Shown here in pieces: positions 25,614-37,511 of a stretch of DNA of 51,986 nucleotides. The DNA is taken from contig CAJJDN010000055.1 of NCBI GenBank assembly GCA_905182985.1, positions 94,305 to 146,290 of the forward strand, given 5' to 3'. The translations under genes and the position numbers were made by a program. The stretch comes from Paramecium sonneborni (taxonomy: Eukaryota; Ciliophora; Oligohymenophorea; Peniculida; Parameciidae). Position 1 is the first letter of the stretch, and each line of letters starts with the position of its first letter. The notes below the pieces were generated by a model. It made no database searches, was not told the DNA's origin, and saw only the letters and a program-made list of their open reading frames with translations.

Positions 25614-28191
25614 ATGATGAAGAATATACAGATAGATTTAAAGGAATGCATTGGATATATTTCAAATCGGCTTTAAAAAGAAGATTAATTATAAATTAAA
25701 CTCAATAACTATTAGGATACTTTATTAGAATCTTCTTAAACTGATTGGGATTATATAGCTTAAATATTAGAAGGAAAAACTTTTAGAGAATGGTATATTC
25801 AAAATAACTATTTTGCGATGCAACTAGAAAAAGCCAAGAATTTTTTTTAAAAAAACATTAATGGTTTAAATAAAATATTTAAATAGGAAATCAAAGAGAT
25901 TTTGTCTAAATTTGAGCAACAGTATTTTTTTAATTATTTTTTCAGTTATAGTTAAAATTAGGAGGTAAAGCTATCGTAGGAAAGAATTTTAGAATAAGAG
26001 GGAATCATTTGGCATTATGGATTCAATATACCTGAAGCTATAAAAATTAAATTGTTTATTCACGTTTCAAATGATAATTAAATAATTTACACAAAAGATG
26101 GGTAGATTGTGAGAATGTAATAATTTAAATTATTGAATTTAATAGTGATTTAAGAAAAGAACCTATTGATCGTTTACTTTTGTTAAAAAATTTAGAATAA
26201 ATATAGCATCTGTAACGGTCAGGAAACTATGGAAAATAAAATTAAAAGGAAAGTAATTGGATAGCCACCTGAAAAGGAGAAATCTTAAATGATGTAGGAG
26301 GTAAGTACTACGAGGGAAAAAAAGAAGGATTATGGAAGGAAATAATTCAGAATTATTGGAGGTAATTATAATAATATTTTCAGCGAAGCTTAAGTGTATG
26401 AAATTGGGAAATACATAAATGATTAGAAAGTAGGAATTTGGAAGTATATTTATGATGATTCAGAAATGTAATAGTTTATGATTAAGCAAATTAGTGGAGG
26501 TGGTAAATACAATAGTAGAAGTTAAAAAACTGGAAAATGGGTTGAATTAAGTGATGGGTTTTGGAGGTATTCATAAGTCACTTATAGTGGCAAATTTAAT
26601 GAGAACGGCAAAAAGGTAGGCAGATGGGAAATTGATATTTAAATAATTACAAAAATTAAATAATTGAATAAATTTAATAATAATTTATTATATTAGAGGA
26701 TGTGGATTTTATCATGAGTAAGAAGGAAAATCAAGTAAGTTAGGAAAATGGATTTAGGAATCTTAAAATTTTGCTTATTATTCCTAGGTTCATTTATGAT
26801 GGTGAATATAATTAATAGGGCTAAAAAATTGGTAGATGGAATATTTATTGGAATTGGGGAGGAAGTAAAAATAAACTGTAAAATATTTAGAGATTTATTA
26901 GGGGTGGAGGATTATATGAAGAGTAAAAGGGATGCTCAATAAAAATAGGGAAATGGATTGAGGAGTCGGACAATTTTGGATATTTTTCTTAGATCACTTA
27001 GAGTGGTGAATATAATAAGATTGGTTAAAAAATTGGTACATGGAATTTGTTTTTTATGGATGAAGAAGAAAATAAATAAATGCATATAATCAATTATAAT
27101 AAGAAAGGTAAAAAAATTGGTAGGTGGGACATCCAGTACAAAGGAAACAAAATGTAAATTAGTTAAATAACTAAAGTGGTGGTGGATAATATGATGAATA
27201 AGAACAATACGAAAGAAAGATTGGAAAGTGGATTGAATTGAGTGATGGATTCTATTTTGATTCTTAAATCATTTATATTGGAGAATATAATGATGACGGT
27301 ACCAAAATTGGTAGATGGGATATAATGTATTAGTGGGAAAAAGATTATTAAAAAATGTAAAAATTAGAAATTTATATTTTAGTGGTAGAGGATTATATTT
27401 TGATTTTGAAGATATTTTTACAAAGACCGGAATTTGGATAGAGTTAGGGGACTTATTTTGTTATAGCTCATAAATCATTTATAATGGTAATTAAAATAAG
27501 AAAGTTTAAAAAGTTGGTATTTGGAATATATTATATAGAGAAGATGATGAATTTAAAAAAATGTTAATTTAATGTATATTAATTTTACTGGTGGGGGATA
27601 ATATGATGAGAATGAGGGAAGCATAAAAAAGATTGGAAAATGGATTGAATAGTGGGAGAAATATGCATATTCAAGGGAAATCACTTATTATGGTGAATAT
27701 AATAAAGATGGGAAAAAAGTAGGTATCTGGAATATTGGGTACAATGGTTAAATAATGTAATAAATTGATTTAGCTTAGTGGTGGAGGATCATATGATTAG
27801 TAGGAAGGAGGATCAATAAAGAAAGGGATTTGGATTGAGCAGTGGGATGGATTTGAAAAAGATTCATAAGTTACTTATTAAGGAAAATATAATTAGAATG
27901 GTAAAAAAATGGGTAATTGGGATATAATGTATAGAGAAAGTGATGAGTTTAAATAAATGTAAATTTAATCTTAATTAATTAAGAGGAGGAGGATAATATA
28001 CTGAATAAGATGGATGTACAAAAAAAATAGGAAAATGGGTTGAGTTAGGCTAGAATTTTGGAAAGGAATATTAATTATCACAAAGAATTTTTGTTGGTGA
28101 TTATAATGAAAAAGGAAAAAAAGTCGATAGATCGGTGGAAATGGATTTTTGGAGTAATGAGATAGTGTAAGAAATTAATTATGATAATTGA
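25614..28191 (+). pseudogene. MORN-like repeat protein (paralogue 4), apparently decaying
   Basis: ATG 25614 opens a 180-codon exon (MMKNIQIDLKECIGYISNR; later NQIIYTKDGQIVR). A 29-nt intron leads to LLLLKNLEQIQHLQRSGNYG, matching the paralogues, and then about nine repeat units (GGxYxxxGxxxKIGKWIEL, SQVIYxGEYNxxGKKIGRW) end at TGA 28189-28191. Several lesions occur. A TGA at 26270-26272 stands where paralogues have a conserved Trp. A one-T excess near 26789 breaks SQVIYDGEY. An expected 5' splice site between units near 26640 is missing. The intron 27563-27588 ends in AC instead of AG. A 24-nt intron could remove the TGA, but would delete the conserved Trp region. I read it as a recent pseudogene; local sequencing error is the alternative. 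Confidence 0.65.
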
Positions 28192-28394
28192 ATAAATTAT
28201 AATTTTATTTAGAAAATTTATATGATAGGAGCTAAATAATCTTAACAAGTCATCCTATCAGATATAAATTAATTGATTATATACATATATTAAGTTTTGT
28301 GATATTTCATTTTCTATTCTATAACTTGATATCGAAAATAAATAGATTGACCAATTACTGATCTTTAATGTGATAATAATCCTTATTCAATAAA

Positions 28395-29502
28395 TAAATA
28401 TCAGATATGCGGTTTGTATTTAATTTGATCAAATCTTTCTATTTTAATTTACTGAAAGTTAATTATTTAGAGATGCAAGATAAATCTGAATATAATTTAT
28501 ACAAGTAATAGAAGAGGTTATTATTAAATAGTATGAAATAATTTTTAAATAAAATAACTTATCTTAATAAATATGAAATTTCCTTTTTTTCAACTGTGTG
28601 AAACTTTTTTTGAGCAAAATCGCTATCCAAATTGTGAAGAATGTGATGGCCCAACTAATGAAGATTGGCTATCTTGTCAGAAAAATCAAGCGAATTTATT
28701 TACCGTAACATAAAGTATGTGTTGTCCTTATAATACTATTGATCATTAAATTTGTCTATGTTATAAAGAAACTAATTTATAATTTATTTAAGAACCTTTC
28801 ATAAATACTGAATGTTTATATGGTTATTTTGAATTAGATAATGAACGCTACAGATGGTAATTTATAAATAATATAAATAGTCCTTCAATGATTTATTAAT
28901 TTGTCTATATTGTGTATAAAATTCTATATCTTTTAGCCAATATCCATCATGCCAATATGAATTATACATCAGTTAATTAGATTAGACAGAAAAACTTTAG
29001 TAGAGTTATCCAATTTAATTACTTTTTGATGGAAATGATATCAAGTTAGCATCATTGTAATTAGATATACAAACTATCTTAAATGATCTATAGAATTATT
29101 CCTTTTTATTGATATTGTGAAGAATGCTTAATAAAATTTGCTTTTGGATGTCAAAAATAATATATATTATTATTATTTAGTATTTCATGCCCTGATTCAT
29201 TTATACTAGAAGATGGTAAATGTATAATTGATAAAATTACAGTATCTAGAGAGGTTAATAAAAAAAATGTGTCGTACTCCTTTATTTAGTGCAAATTGTG
29301 TCTAATAAAAAATTGCATTTATTGTTTTGAATACTAAAATGATGAATATTCCTTCAAGAGTACTTTATATAAAAATTTTGAAAGTTTTAATTTAGTTAAC
29401 TAAATAATAAATGTCGGCTGCAAAAAAGGATTTTTATTGATTTTAAAATTGGAAAATGCTTAATATAATAATCAAAAATTTTAAGTTATTTAATATCATT
29501 TT
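28395..29502. repeat. 1108-bp exact duplicate, copy 1
   Basis: This segment is repeated, as far as I can see without any difference, at 29504-30611, directly after a single N. The pattern is that of two contigs sharing an end overlap that were joined without merging. Removing one copy plus the N restores a single gene. Confidence 0.95.
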
Positions 29503-32230
29503 NTAAATATCAGATATGCGGTTTGTATTTAATTTGATCAAATCTTTCTATTTTAATTTACTGAAAGTTAATTATTTAGAGATGCAAGATAAATCTGAAT
29601 ATAATTTATACAAGTAATAGAAGAGGTTATTATTAAATAGTATGAAATAATTTTTAAATAAAATAACTTATCTTAATAAATATGAAATTTCCTTTTTTTC
29701 AACTGTGTGAAACTTTTTTTGAGCAAAATCGCTATCCAAATTGTGAAGAATGTGATGGCCCAACTAATGAAGATTGGCTATCTTGTCAGAAAAATCAAGC
29801 GAATTTATTTACCGTAACATAAAGTATGTGTTGTCCTTATAATACTATTGATCATTAAATTTGTCTATGTTATAAAGAAACTAATTTATAATTTATTTAA
29901 GAACCTTTCATAAATACTGAATGTTTATATGGTTATTTTGAATTAGATAATGAACGCTACAGATGGTAATTTATAAATAATATAAATAGTCCTTCAATGA
30001 TTTATTAATTTGTCTATATTGTGTATAAAATTCTATATCTTTTAGCCAATATCCATCATGCCAATATGAATTATACATCAGTTAATTAGATTAGACAGAA
30101 AAACTTTAGTAGAGTTATCCAATTTAATTACTTTTTGATGGAAATGATATCAAGTTAGCATCATTGTAATTAGATATACAAACTATCTTAAATGATCTAT
30201 AGAATTATTCCTTTTTATTGATATTGTGAAGAATGCTTAATAAAATTTGCTTTTGGATGTCAAAAATAATATATATTATTATTATTTAGTATTTCATGCC
30301 CTGATTCATTTATACTAGAAGATGGTAAATGTATAATTGATAAAATTACAGTATCTAGAGAGGTTAATAAAAAAAATGTGTCGTACTCCTTTATTTAGTG
30401 CAAATTGTGTCTAATAAAAAATTGCATTTATTGTTTTGAATACTAAAATGATGAATATTCCTTCAAGAGTACTTTATATAAAAATTTTGAAAGTTTTAAT
30501 TTAGTTAACTAAATAATAAATGTCGGCTGCAAAAAAGGATTTTTATTGATTTTAAAATTGGAAAATGCTTAATATAATAATCAAAAATTTTAAGTTATTT
30601 AATATCATTTTATCAATTTAAACGGTATTTGTACTCTATCATCTTAAACTGATTTTAGCATTGCACTTGCAATGATAAATTGTGAGAAATATTACTCTAA
30701 TTGTTTATAATGTGTCCTCATTCCTAAATCAAAGCTTCAATGGGTAATCTGTAACAAAGGATATTTTAGCTCTGTAATTCAAAGCAATTGTTAAGAAATT
30801 TTAGATTATTCATATTTTTAAGATATTTTTTATGTAATATAAGGAGATTTTTTTGAGGCAGAGAAATATGTTTAATTTATTTAAAGTTTTATGATGTTTG
30901 ATATTACAATCCTAACAATTCAAACTAGATTCTCTATTTCTGATAAAATTCAGATTTGTCAAATTTACTCCAGACTGATTAACAAAATTATCTAAAATAA
31001 AATTATTAATCATTACCTTATAAGTAAGAGATAAATTATCCAAGACTAATAAATAATCATAAAAATCACTCATTATATTTGTATTTAAAACTACTGGTAA
31101 GGATAGATATTAATATCAAAAAATGTTTAGTATAATGCATTAATCGCTTCTAAATTTAAGGATATTTTTGATGGCTCTAAAAGGTTGAATTCTATAAAAT
31201 ATAAATACTCACTTAATCCATCAACTAATAACTGTTATATAGAACTATTTAGTAATTGTCAAATTGTACAATTAATCAGCATCAATTTTAATTATTATAC
31301 ATATGACCAACTCCAACCCATTACTTCTAAGAAATAGATCCTTTAAACTTTAACATTAATTCATAATATTATTCAATAATTTTTATCTATTTTTATCATC
31401 AAATAAATTTTTGAATTTAATCAGATGATTTTTATTCTTATCTCATTATTGTTTTTATTATTAAATATTTTCCCCAAGATACATATCTATCAAATCATAT
31501 TAATAAAATTAATAGAAATTTTGTTAATTTAGAATTTTATTTTAAATATCTCTTAGTTATTAATTTATAATTGAAATTGCCTAAATTCCTAAATCAAGCT
31601 CATCTATTAGACCTAAAATAAGTTTAAATTAATAAAAAATTATTATTTAGCAGCTGTTAAAATCTTCAACATAAAAGCTATGAGAATTAAGTATAAATAA
31701 TTTAAAAAAATTTACAAGTAAAATACTTGATATAAAATATTTAATCATTTGTTATTCTCCCTTTCTATTTGATTTATTTCAATTAGTACTACCAAACAGC
31801 ATATTAAAGGAATGGCACATCCCAAAATAACATTTAAATTAAATTACTTAGATTTCTTGGTCTGATTCTTATTATTTTGAAGTTTATTATTATTAGTTTT
31901 CTTTAGATTTCTCAGTTATTCAACCATGTTTATAATTGAATTTTTTTAGAGTTATATGATACTATTTTTGAGATAAATTGGTGATGTAACAAATTTTTAT
32001 TTAGCTGATTCAACCACTTCCCTAAATTTACTCTGTCTCAATGCTTTTACTCGAGAGAGAAAATTAAGACTTTCACTTTTAATTTGATCAAAATTGTAGA
32101 TATCATCATACAGTCGTTATCTGTTAGAAAATTCAATCATGGTATTAGATTAATAATTCTTAATCCGCTCATTCTGTTAATTGAGCTTGTGATTCTTAAC
32201 TTGGTTTCCAAATTAATGGTTTCTTTGTGA
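28573..32230 (+). CDS. Cysteine-rich membrane protein (interrupted by the assembly duplicate)
   Basis: ATG 28573 (equivalent 29682 in the second copy) opens MKFPFFQLCETFFEQN, then cysteine-rich sequence (YPNCEECDGPTNEDWLSC, SMCCPYNTIDHQICLC). Further pieces are YPSCQYELYISQLDQTEK, YCEECLIKFAFGCQ, CPDSFILEDGKCII and CKLCLIKNCIYCFEY. After the duplicate the frame continues for over 300 codons (INCEKYYSNCLQCVL; WVICNKGYF) into hydrophobic stretches (FILISLLFLLLNIF) and a tail ending VSKLMVSL at TGA 32228-32230. The CxxC pattern resembles furin-like or growth-factor-receptor cysteine-rich domains common in ciliate surface proteins, with C-terminal membrane segments. In-frame TGAs near 29123 and 31590 need introns I could not fix, so decay is possible. 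True length is 1109 bp less than the span. Confidence 0.55.
29503..29503. other. Assembly join (single N)
   Basis: One N between two identical 1108-bp segments. The true gap is negative, meaning an overlap. Confidence 0.9.
29504..30611. repeat. 1108-bp exact duplicate, copy 2
   Basis: Identical to 28395-29502 and immediately after the N. It continues uninterrupted into the downstream coding sequence of the cysteine-rich gene, so this copy is the one joined to the right-hand contig. Confidence 0.95.
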
Positions 32231-32648
32231 ATTTTTTTAATTCATAATTTAATTATTTATCATGAGAAACATTTTTGAATGGATTTATAATTTTTTTTTA
32301 TATATGGATATTTTTAATAATTCCTCAATTAAGAGAATAAAAATTATATTATTATATAATTTAATGAAAATTCTGAAATATTATTTAATACAATAATTTA
32401 TCAACATAAAACTTTGAAAAATGATCAATATTAAATTTCTTTTTAATTGAGATCAAATTGAACAATCAAATTTCTTTTTTGTTGTTCTGTGCTAAGTTAT
32501 TTATTTTAAAGTCTTAAATAAAATTATCTATGGTTAATAATTATTTTTATCTAATATTGAATTAAAAATGGAAGTAAATACATTTTTTTTCTTTAAATTT
32601 ATTTAAAAGACAAAAACTAATGAAAATTTATAGAAAGAGATACATAAA
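32231..32648. other. No supported gene
   Basis: AT-rich spacer with poly-T and poly-A runs. No motif seen. Confidence 0.4.
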
Positions 32649-33020
32649 ATGAAATTGGATTATGAAGGAAGCTATTATTCTTTGTTAACAGCTATTATTT
32701 ATATTTCTCTTATGATTGAAATATATTCGATTTTAAAGTGGTATTATTATAGTAATAAAAGGATAGCAGATAGTGACAGAGGGATTGTAATTGAATTTGA
32801 AATTATTTATAAAATTTAAATAATTAGAATAATAATAACAATATTGAAATAATAAAATAATAAGAGTATTTTTTTACAAAAATCATCTTAATTTAATAAA
32901 TTAATAATCATACTAATTTAGAACATATTTTATGATTTGTTATCCTAGTTATAATTATTAACTTTTTCCAACATAATAATAAAATATTAAAAATGTTCTT
33001 ATAATTATTCAACACCTTGA
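32649..33020 (+). CDS. Small open frame with a membrane-like N terminus
   Basis: ATG 32649 to TGA 33018-33020 gives 123 codons. The start, MKLDYEGSYYSLLTAIIYIS, is hydrophobic with aromatic residues and then basic. The second half is low-complexity I, L, Q and N and overlaps a minus-strand coding-like frame. It could be a real small membrane protein, an exon of the preceding gene, or chance. Confidence 0.3.
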
Positions 33021-33381
33021 ATTCTGGCGGAGAAAATTTGATATTTAAAAAAAAAAATATATTTATATACAATTTTTTTCTAAATTAAAAGATTCCATTT
33101 TTTACCTTAAAATTCAAAAAGACAGGATTATGTACCTATAGTTCACTTAAAGAAAAAAAAAAAATCATAATTACCTTTTTTATCAAGCTAAATTAAATAT
33201 TCTTTACTATCGAAATCTTTGAATAATCAGGTTGATTAATAAAACAACCATCAATTATTAAATGATCCTTTAAAATCCATTTTTTGAAGCTAAGAAAAAG
33301 GGGTAAATATTTAATTACGGCTTCTCTTGAGCAGTTACTCTAATAAGACTGAATTTATATTTTAATGGTAAAAGTTATTTC
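32908..33381 (-). pseudogene. Coding-like minus-strand stretch, unrecognised
   Basis: The minus strand is open for 158 codons to a TGA at 32908-32910. The first part is protein-like: NCSREAVIKYLPLFLSF, then KWILKDHLIIDGCFINQPDY. The second part is low complexity. No start codon or family could be fixed. It overlaps the plus-strand frame at 32649-33020, and at most one of the two is likely to be real there. Confidence 0.3.
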
Positions 33382-34270
33382 TCATTCATTCGTAATAAAA
33401 TTCAAAAGATATCAATATTAGAATCAATTATTACACATTAAAATTAATAAATAAATAGTTATTAGTGAAAATTATTATCAATTTTAAACAATATGGTGAT
33501 TAGTTAATGAATAATTTTTTTTCAAATTAAAAGGTTAACTTAAAATATTATTGATCTTTAATGAGTTGTTAAATTCTTTCTGCTTTCAATGCTTTCTAAG
33601 AAATTAAGAAATGCTAGAAATATCAAAAAAAAAATAATAATTATTATTAGCAGAAATCCATATCATAAAAATTGCATTTATTTAGCTCTATGACAAGTTG
33701 TCAGGGAAAAGAATTTAATTTAACATATTATAATCATCTTAAATTTATAACAAAAAAATTAAAGTCTTGCAGTCTAAAAATGAAATTTTTCCTCAAGTTC
33801 TTAAATTTAAGAGACTTAAAATTTTTCTTAATCCTTTATAATTATTTTTTTAATAAAATTTTAATATGAAAAAGAGGTTGATGAAATTAAACTTTTAACT
33901 TAAATAAAGGTTTGGTACATGTTTTTAGTTTTTTAAAACAAATTTTTCATAATTATTAAAATGATTAGTTATAATTAATTCAGATAAATCCAATAAAAAT
34001 TTATTTATTATAAATTAATTTTGAAATGTACATCTCACTCTATTTAAATACTTTTAAATTATTTATATAAATAAAGTTATTATATATATGCTTATGATGT
34101 ACCCATATTCATATAAAATGCAGTATTTCATTTGTAAATTTTTAAGTTCACTTATCTAGGTCATAGGATTGCTAATATACAATTTAATATTGTTAGGAAT
34201 GATTAAGTAACACTCATTCAAATCATTTAAATCAGAGAAAAAAAAATATTGAGTTTAATTTATTATTAAT
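33382..34270. other. No supported gene
   Basis: AT-rich sequence. A short frame at 33672-33869 (+) is not supported by any motif. No RNA gene recognised. Confidence 0.4.
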
Positions 34271-34815
34271 AGTGTCTTGGAAAGGGCACAGACTGACTTA
34301 ATGATTTCCAAAGCACACCTTAGTTTCAGAGTTGTAAAATCATATGTGTCGTTGAAAATCCTCGAATCCCAATGTGAACAGGATCCAAGGCCAAGAGCAG
34401 GACCAATGTTCTATAAACGGAGAAGGGATGAAGGTTGAAAATTAGTATCTCATAACTCTTGGTTTTCTAATAGCTAATGGATCCCATCCATTTTTCTAAA
34501 ACTTGAGAATGAGGAAGGACAACATGGAACGAATTCAGGAGAACATCTGGGAACCGGGCAATCCTTAAATACCGGAAGAACAAGAGCAAATATGATAACA
34601 GAACTTTTGACACCTGAAAGAAAAAAATAAAAAGGAAAACATATCTAGGCAGGGCTTGCCCACTTTGTCTTGGACCCTTTCCTTCAATTAGAGAGCCATT
34701 TCGGGGTCTTATTCAAGACAATGATAGGAGGCTAAGCCTGTGCTATTAGGTTGGAAAGAAGATCCTGATTTATTTATGTCACCTCCCTCTATCGTTAAAT
34801 GAACGGGGAAATTAC
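34271..34815. other. GC-richer island of unknown origin
   Basis: For about 545 bp the composition rises to roughly 40-45% G+C with sharp edges, against about 20-25% outside. On the plus strand it has one frame open from 34271 to a TGA near 34435 (DPRPRAGPMFYKRRRDEG). That frame then continues open to about 34768 in the ciliate code (GLAHFVLDPFLQLESHFG). Composition alone suggests a structured RNA gene, an rRNA-like or organellar insert, or foreign DNA. I looked for universal rRNA motifs, tRNA A and B boxes and the SRP core motif and could not identify any convincingly. Strand and function are unknown. Confidence 0.6.
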
Positions 34816-35029
34816 ACCATTCATATTTATTTACTTATTTATGAATTATTAGCTCTAAAACAAGGAATACTTGTCTTTAATCTTAAATATAATTAAACAG
34901 TACTTTTCAAAGGAAAAAAATGCATACATATTGATTTTATTATTTATTATAGAATAGATAATGTTGTTTATCTAAAATTAGTTTAAATAACATAATTGAA
35001 TAACATTCTTTATACTATCAAGTCTATAC

Positions 35030-36240
35030 TCACAGATTTGATAAAAAGCTATGATAAAATCATTACTAAAAATATCAATACAAAGCAAAAATTGAAGAAT
35101 TTAATAAAATCATAGAAATGTAGAATCAATTAAATTATAAGAAACTGAAGATCATTTATTTTTTAAGATAAAATCAAATTTCAGATAGACAAGAGTAAAA
35201 ATTAAATTTTTATCTATTTAAATTTTCAATAGTTAACGAGGGTAAGTTTAAAGAAGTTTGATGAAATTTGAGGATTCAATAAAATAGTTTAATTAGGAAA
35301 TACATTCATTTAATTGTTAAGATAAGATTATCGAAATTAATCCTATAACAATAATAAAGGTAATATGATATTAATTGTCAAAATATTAATTTAGCATAGC
35401 TTAGTTAAAAATCTAAACTGATTTTAAGAGGTTATTGAATGCTTAGACAAAGCTAATTGATTATACATTGAATAATAAGGGTAATTTAGTATTAAAATTA
35501 TTTTAAAGGATTTGCATTATAATTCACTTAATTAATCAATAGTTTTAAGGAAATTGAATAGATTTTAAGAATCTTTTGAGTTTTATCACAAAGTTATTTA
35601 AATTAACTCTAAAATTTTATGGGATGGAATAACAAAGGTAATTAACATTCTAAAATTAGTATTTAGATTCAGCTTTATGAATTTATTATGTAAATTAGAA
35701 GTAAAAAATAATTTAATAAGAAGCTATTAAGATTTTAGACTAATCTGTTTAAATTAATTCTAAATATAATGGTAAAATAAATAAATAGTGATTTAGGCTT
35801 TGCACTAAGTATGTAAATCAACAACTTTATTAAAAGAATATTAGAAGATACTTTAGAGTCCTTTAATATAATCTGATAAATATTATAATTAAGAAAGAAA
35901 TCTGAAGCAAAAAAACTTTATTTAAGTGTATTTCAATAAGAATTCGATAAGAAGGATTATATAAAGAAATAATTATTAAAATTAGAATGATTATAAATAT
36001 TTAAAATCTAAATCTCATCAAAAACAAATAAAAATATTAAAAGTTTAAAAAGTTTTTCTTTCTATAAAACAATTCGCAAATGATAGAATTATGAAAATAT
36101 GGTTATGGAAAAAAGTTTTAAAATAAAATATTAAGAAGTATATTCAATGGCAAAATAATGTAGCTATGGAATTATTGAAATTTGCTTTAACTTATGAAAC
36201 CTGAGAGGCATCATTATATTTAGAATTTGGAAAATTTTTG
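35030..36240 (+). pseudogene. TPR-repeat gene, frame-broken
   Basis: Recurring tetratricopeptide-like helices are visible on the plus strand but in changing frames. Examples are LIKSYDKIITKNINTK, KFDEI with a TGA following, EVIECLDKAN, LNNKGNLVLKL, FQESFEFYHKVIQINSK and EAIKILDQSVQINSKYNGK. The pattern (EAIxxxDKAIxINxxx, then NNKGN) is that of the abundant ciliate TPR proteins. TGAs and frame changes between units are not all explained by short GT-AG introns, so it looks decayed. A Lys- and Gln-rich tail (KSKSHQKQIKILKVQ) leads to a TGA near 36230-36240. The start is unknown. Confidence 0.5.
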
Positions 36241-36330
36241 ATGCAGGGCAAAAAAAGATTATTTTATATTAATAGAATATAAAGAAACTGCTACAATTAT
36301 TATTTTAATTATATGCTCCCTTTTTAAGAG

Positions 36331-37267
36331 ATGTCATCAAATAGGATGATATCTAATCAAATAAGTTATATTCTCTTTTTAAACTCTATTATTAATCTCT
36401 CTGTTTCATAATTAAATTTCAAAAATCTAGTATTTGCTTCCTTCCCTAATAATTATGATAAATAGGTTGTAGATTGGTATTTTGAAGTCATAAAGAAATT
36501 ATATCATAGATCTGTTTGAGGATAACCCTAATAACATCAAGTATTATCAAGAATTTTCGGTAAAATTGAAATATTAATGGAGTATTGTTTGAAGTAGGAT
36601 GCATAAAGAATATCATAAGCTGATTCCCTTTCTGATATCAATAATCCTTTTTAACTCTACTGATTACAAACCTTCTTTATCAATAAATATGCTATTTAAA
36701 TTCACAACCAACACAACTAATATGGCATTTAATTTTTGTTATTAAATCATTAACCTTTTCCATTTCATAAATTTAAATGTTAAATAATATTACTTGTATC
36801 CGATATTTTAAAGTTAGAATGATAGTTTTGATTTAGACAGAGTATTGTTTTATCACAAATTGAAAAATTTTCAAACTATATAAATGTTTGATATTAAAAT
36901 GAAAAAATTGATTAAAAATTATATTGCATTAATCATTTATCCATTAATATGAAAATATATATTTGGTTATTATGCTTTGAAATAATAATTTAAAGTAATG
37001 AGAGAACTTTTCTCAATTTCAGCTGTAGGTTTATTCTAACTTATATTTAAGAATTTAGATAGCGCGTATATGTTACGTAATATGTTTTATTTTTAGCCGA
37101 ATTGTATAATCTTTTAATAGAATTCTGATGGTAATATTGTTTTAAATTTGATAATATTTCAAATAATTTTTAAAGATTAATGTAATAATATTCAATAATA
37201 TTTTAAAATTTATTCTGCAAATCAGTTTTTTGTAAATCAATATAGGATAAAATTGAGTTCACTGTGA
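36331..37267 (+). CDS. Unrecognised intron-containing gene
   Basis: ATG 36331 opens MSSNRMISNQISYILFLNSI, possibly a signal or membrane segment. A 22-nt intron after FPNNYDKQ joins to DLFEDNPNNIKYYQEFS. A middle part (CLKQDAQRISQADSLSDINN, or in another frame HKEYHKLIPFLISIILFN) has an unresolved frame with TGAs at 36516 and 36658. The last part, VMRELFSISAVGLFQLIFKN then YMLRNMFYFQPNC, is clean and ends at TGA 37265-37267. No family is recognised, and it may be intact with introns I did not place, or decayed. Confidence 0.4.
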
Positions 37268-37511
37268 TTAATTTTTTGATCTATCAAAATGATAATATGC
37301 AATACTTTCTGAAAAGTATGAAAAAAATGTAATAAAGTTATTTGGTAATATATATTAAATCATAAAATAATAATAATGAATAAGAAATATTAATATATAT
37401 CATTCCTCACAAAAAAATATTCATTAAAAACTAAAATTAGGTTTACTGTTATTCATAATTATTAGAATATGAAGAATTTAGCCAATAATGAAATACATAA
37501 TTAAAATTTAA

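Noticed and set aside
28395..30611. Recent biological tandem gene duplication
   Set aside because: The junction coincides exactly with the N and the copies look identical, which fits an unmerged assembly overlap better.
34271..34815. rRNA, tRNA or SRP RNA gene
   Set aside because: I could not find universal rRNA motifs, a tRNA cloverleaf with both boxes, or the SRP helix 8 core, so no RNA class is assigned.
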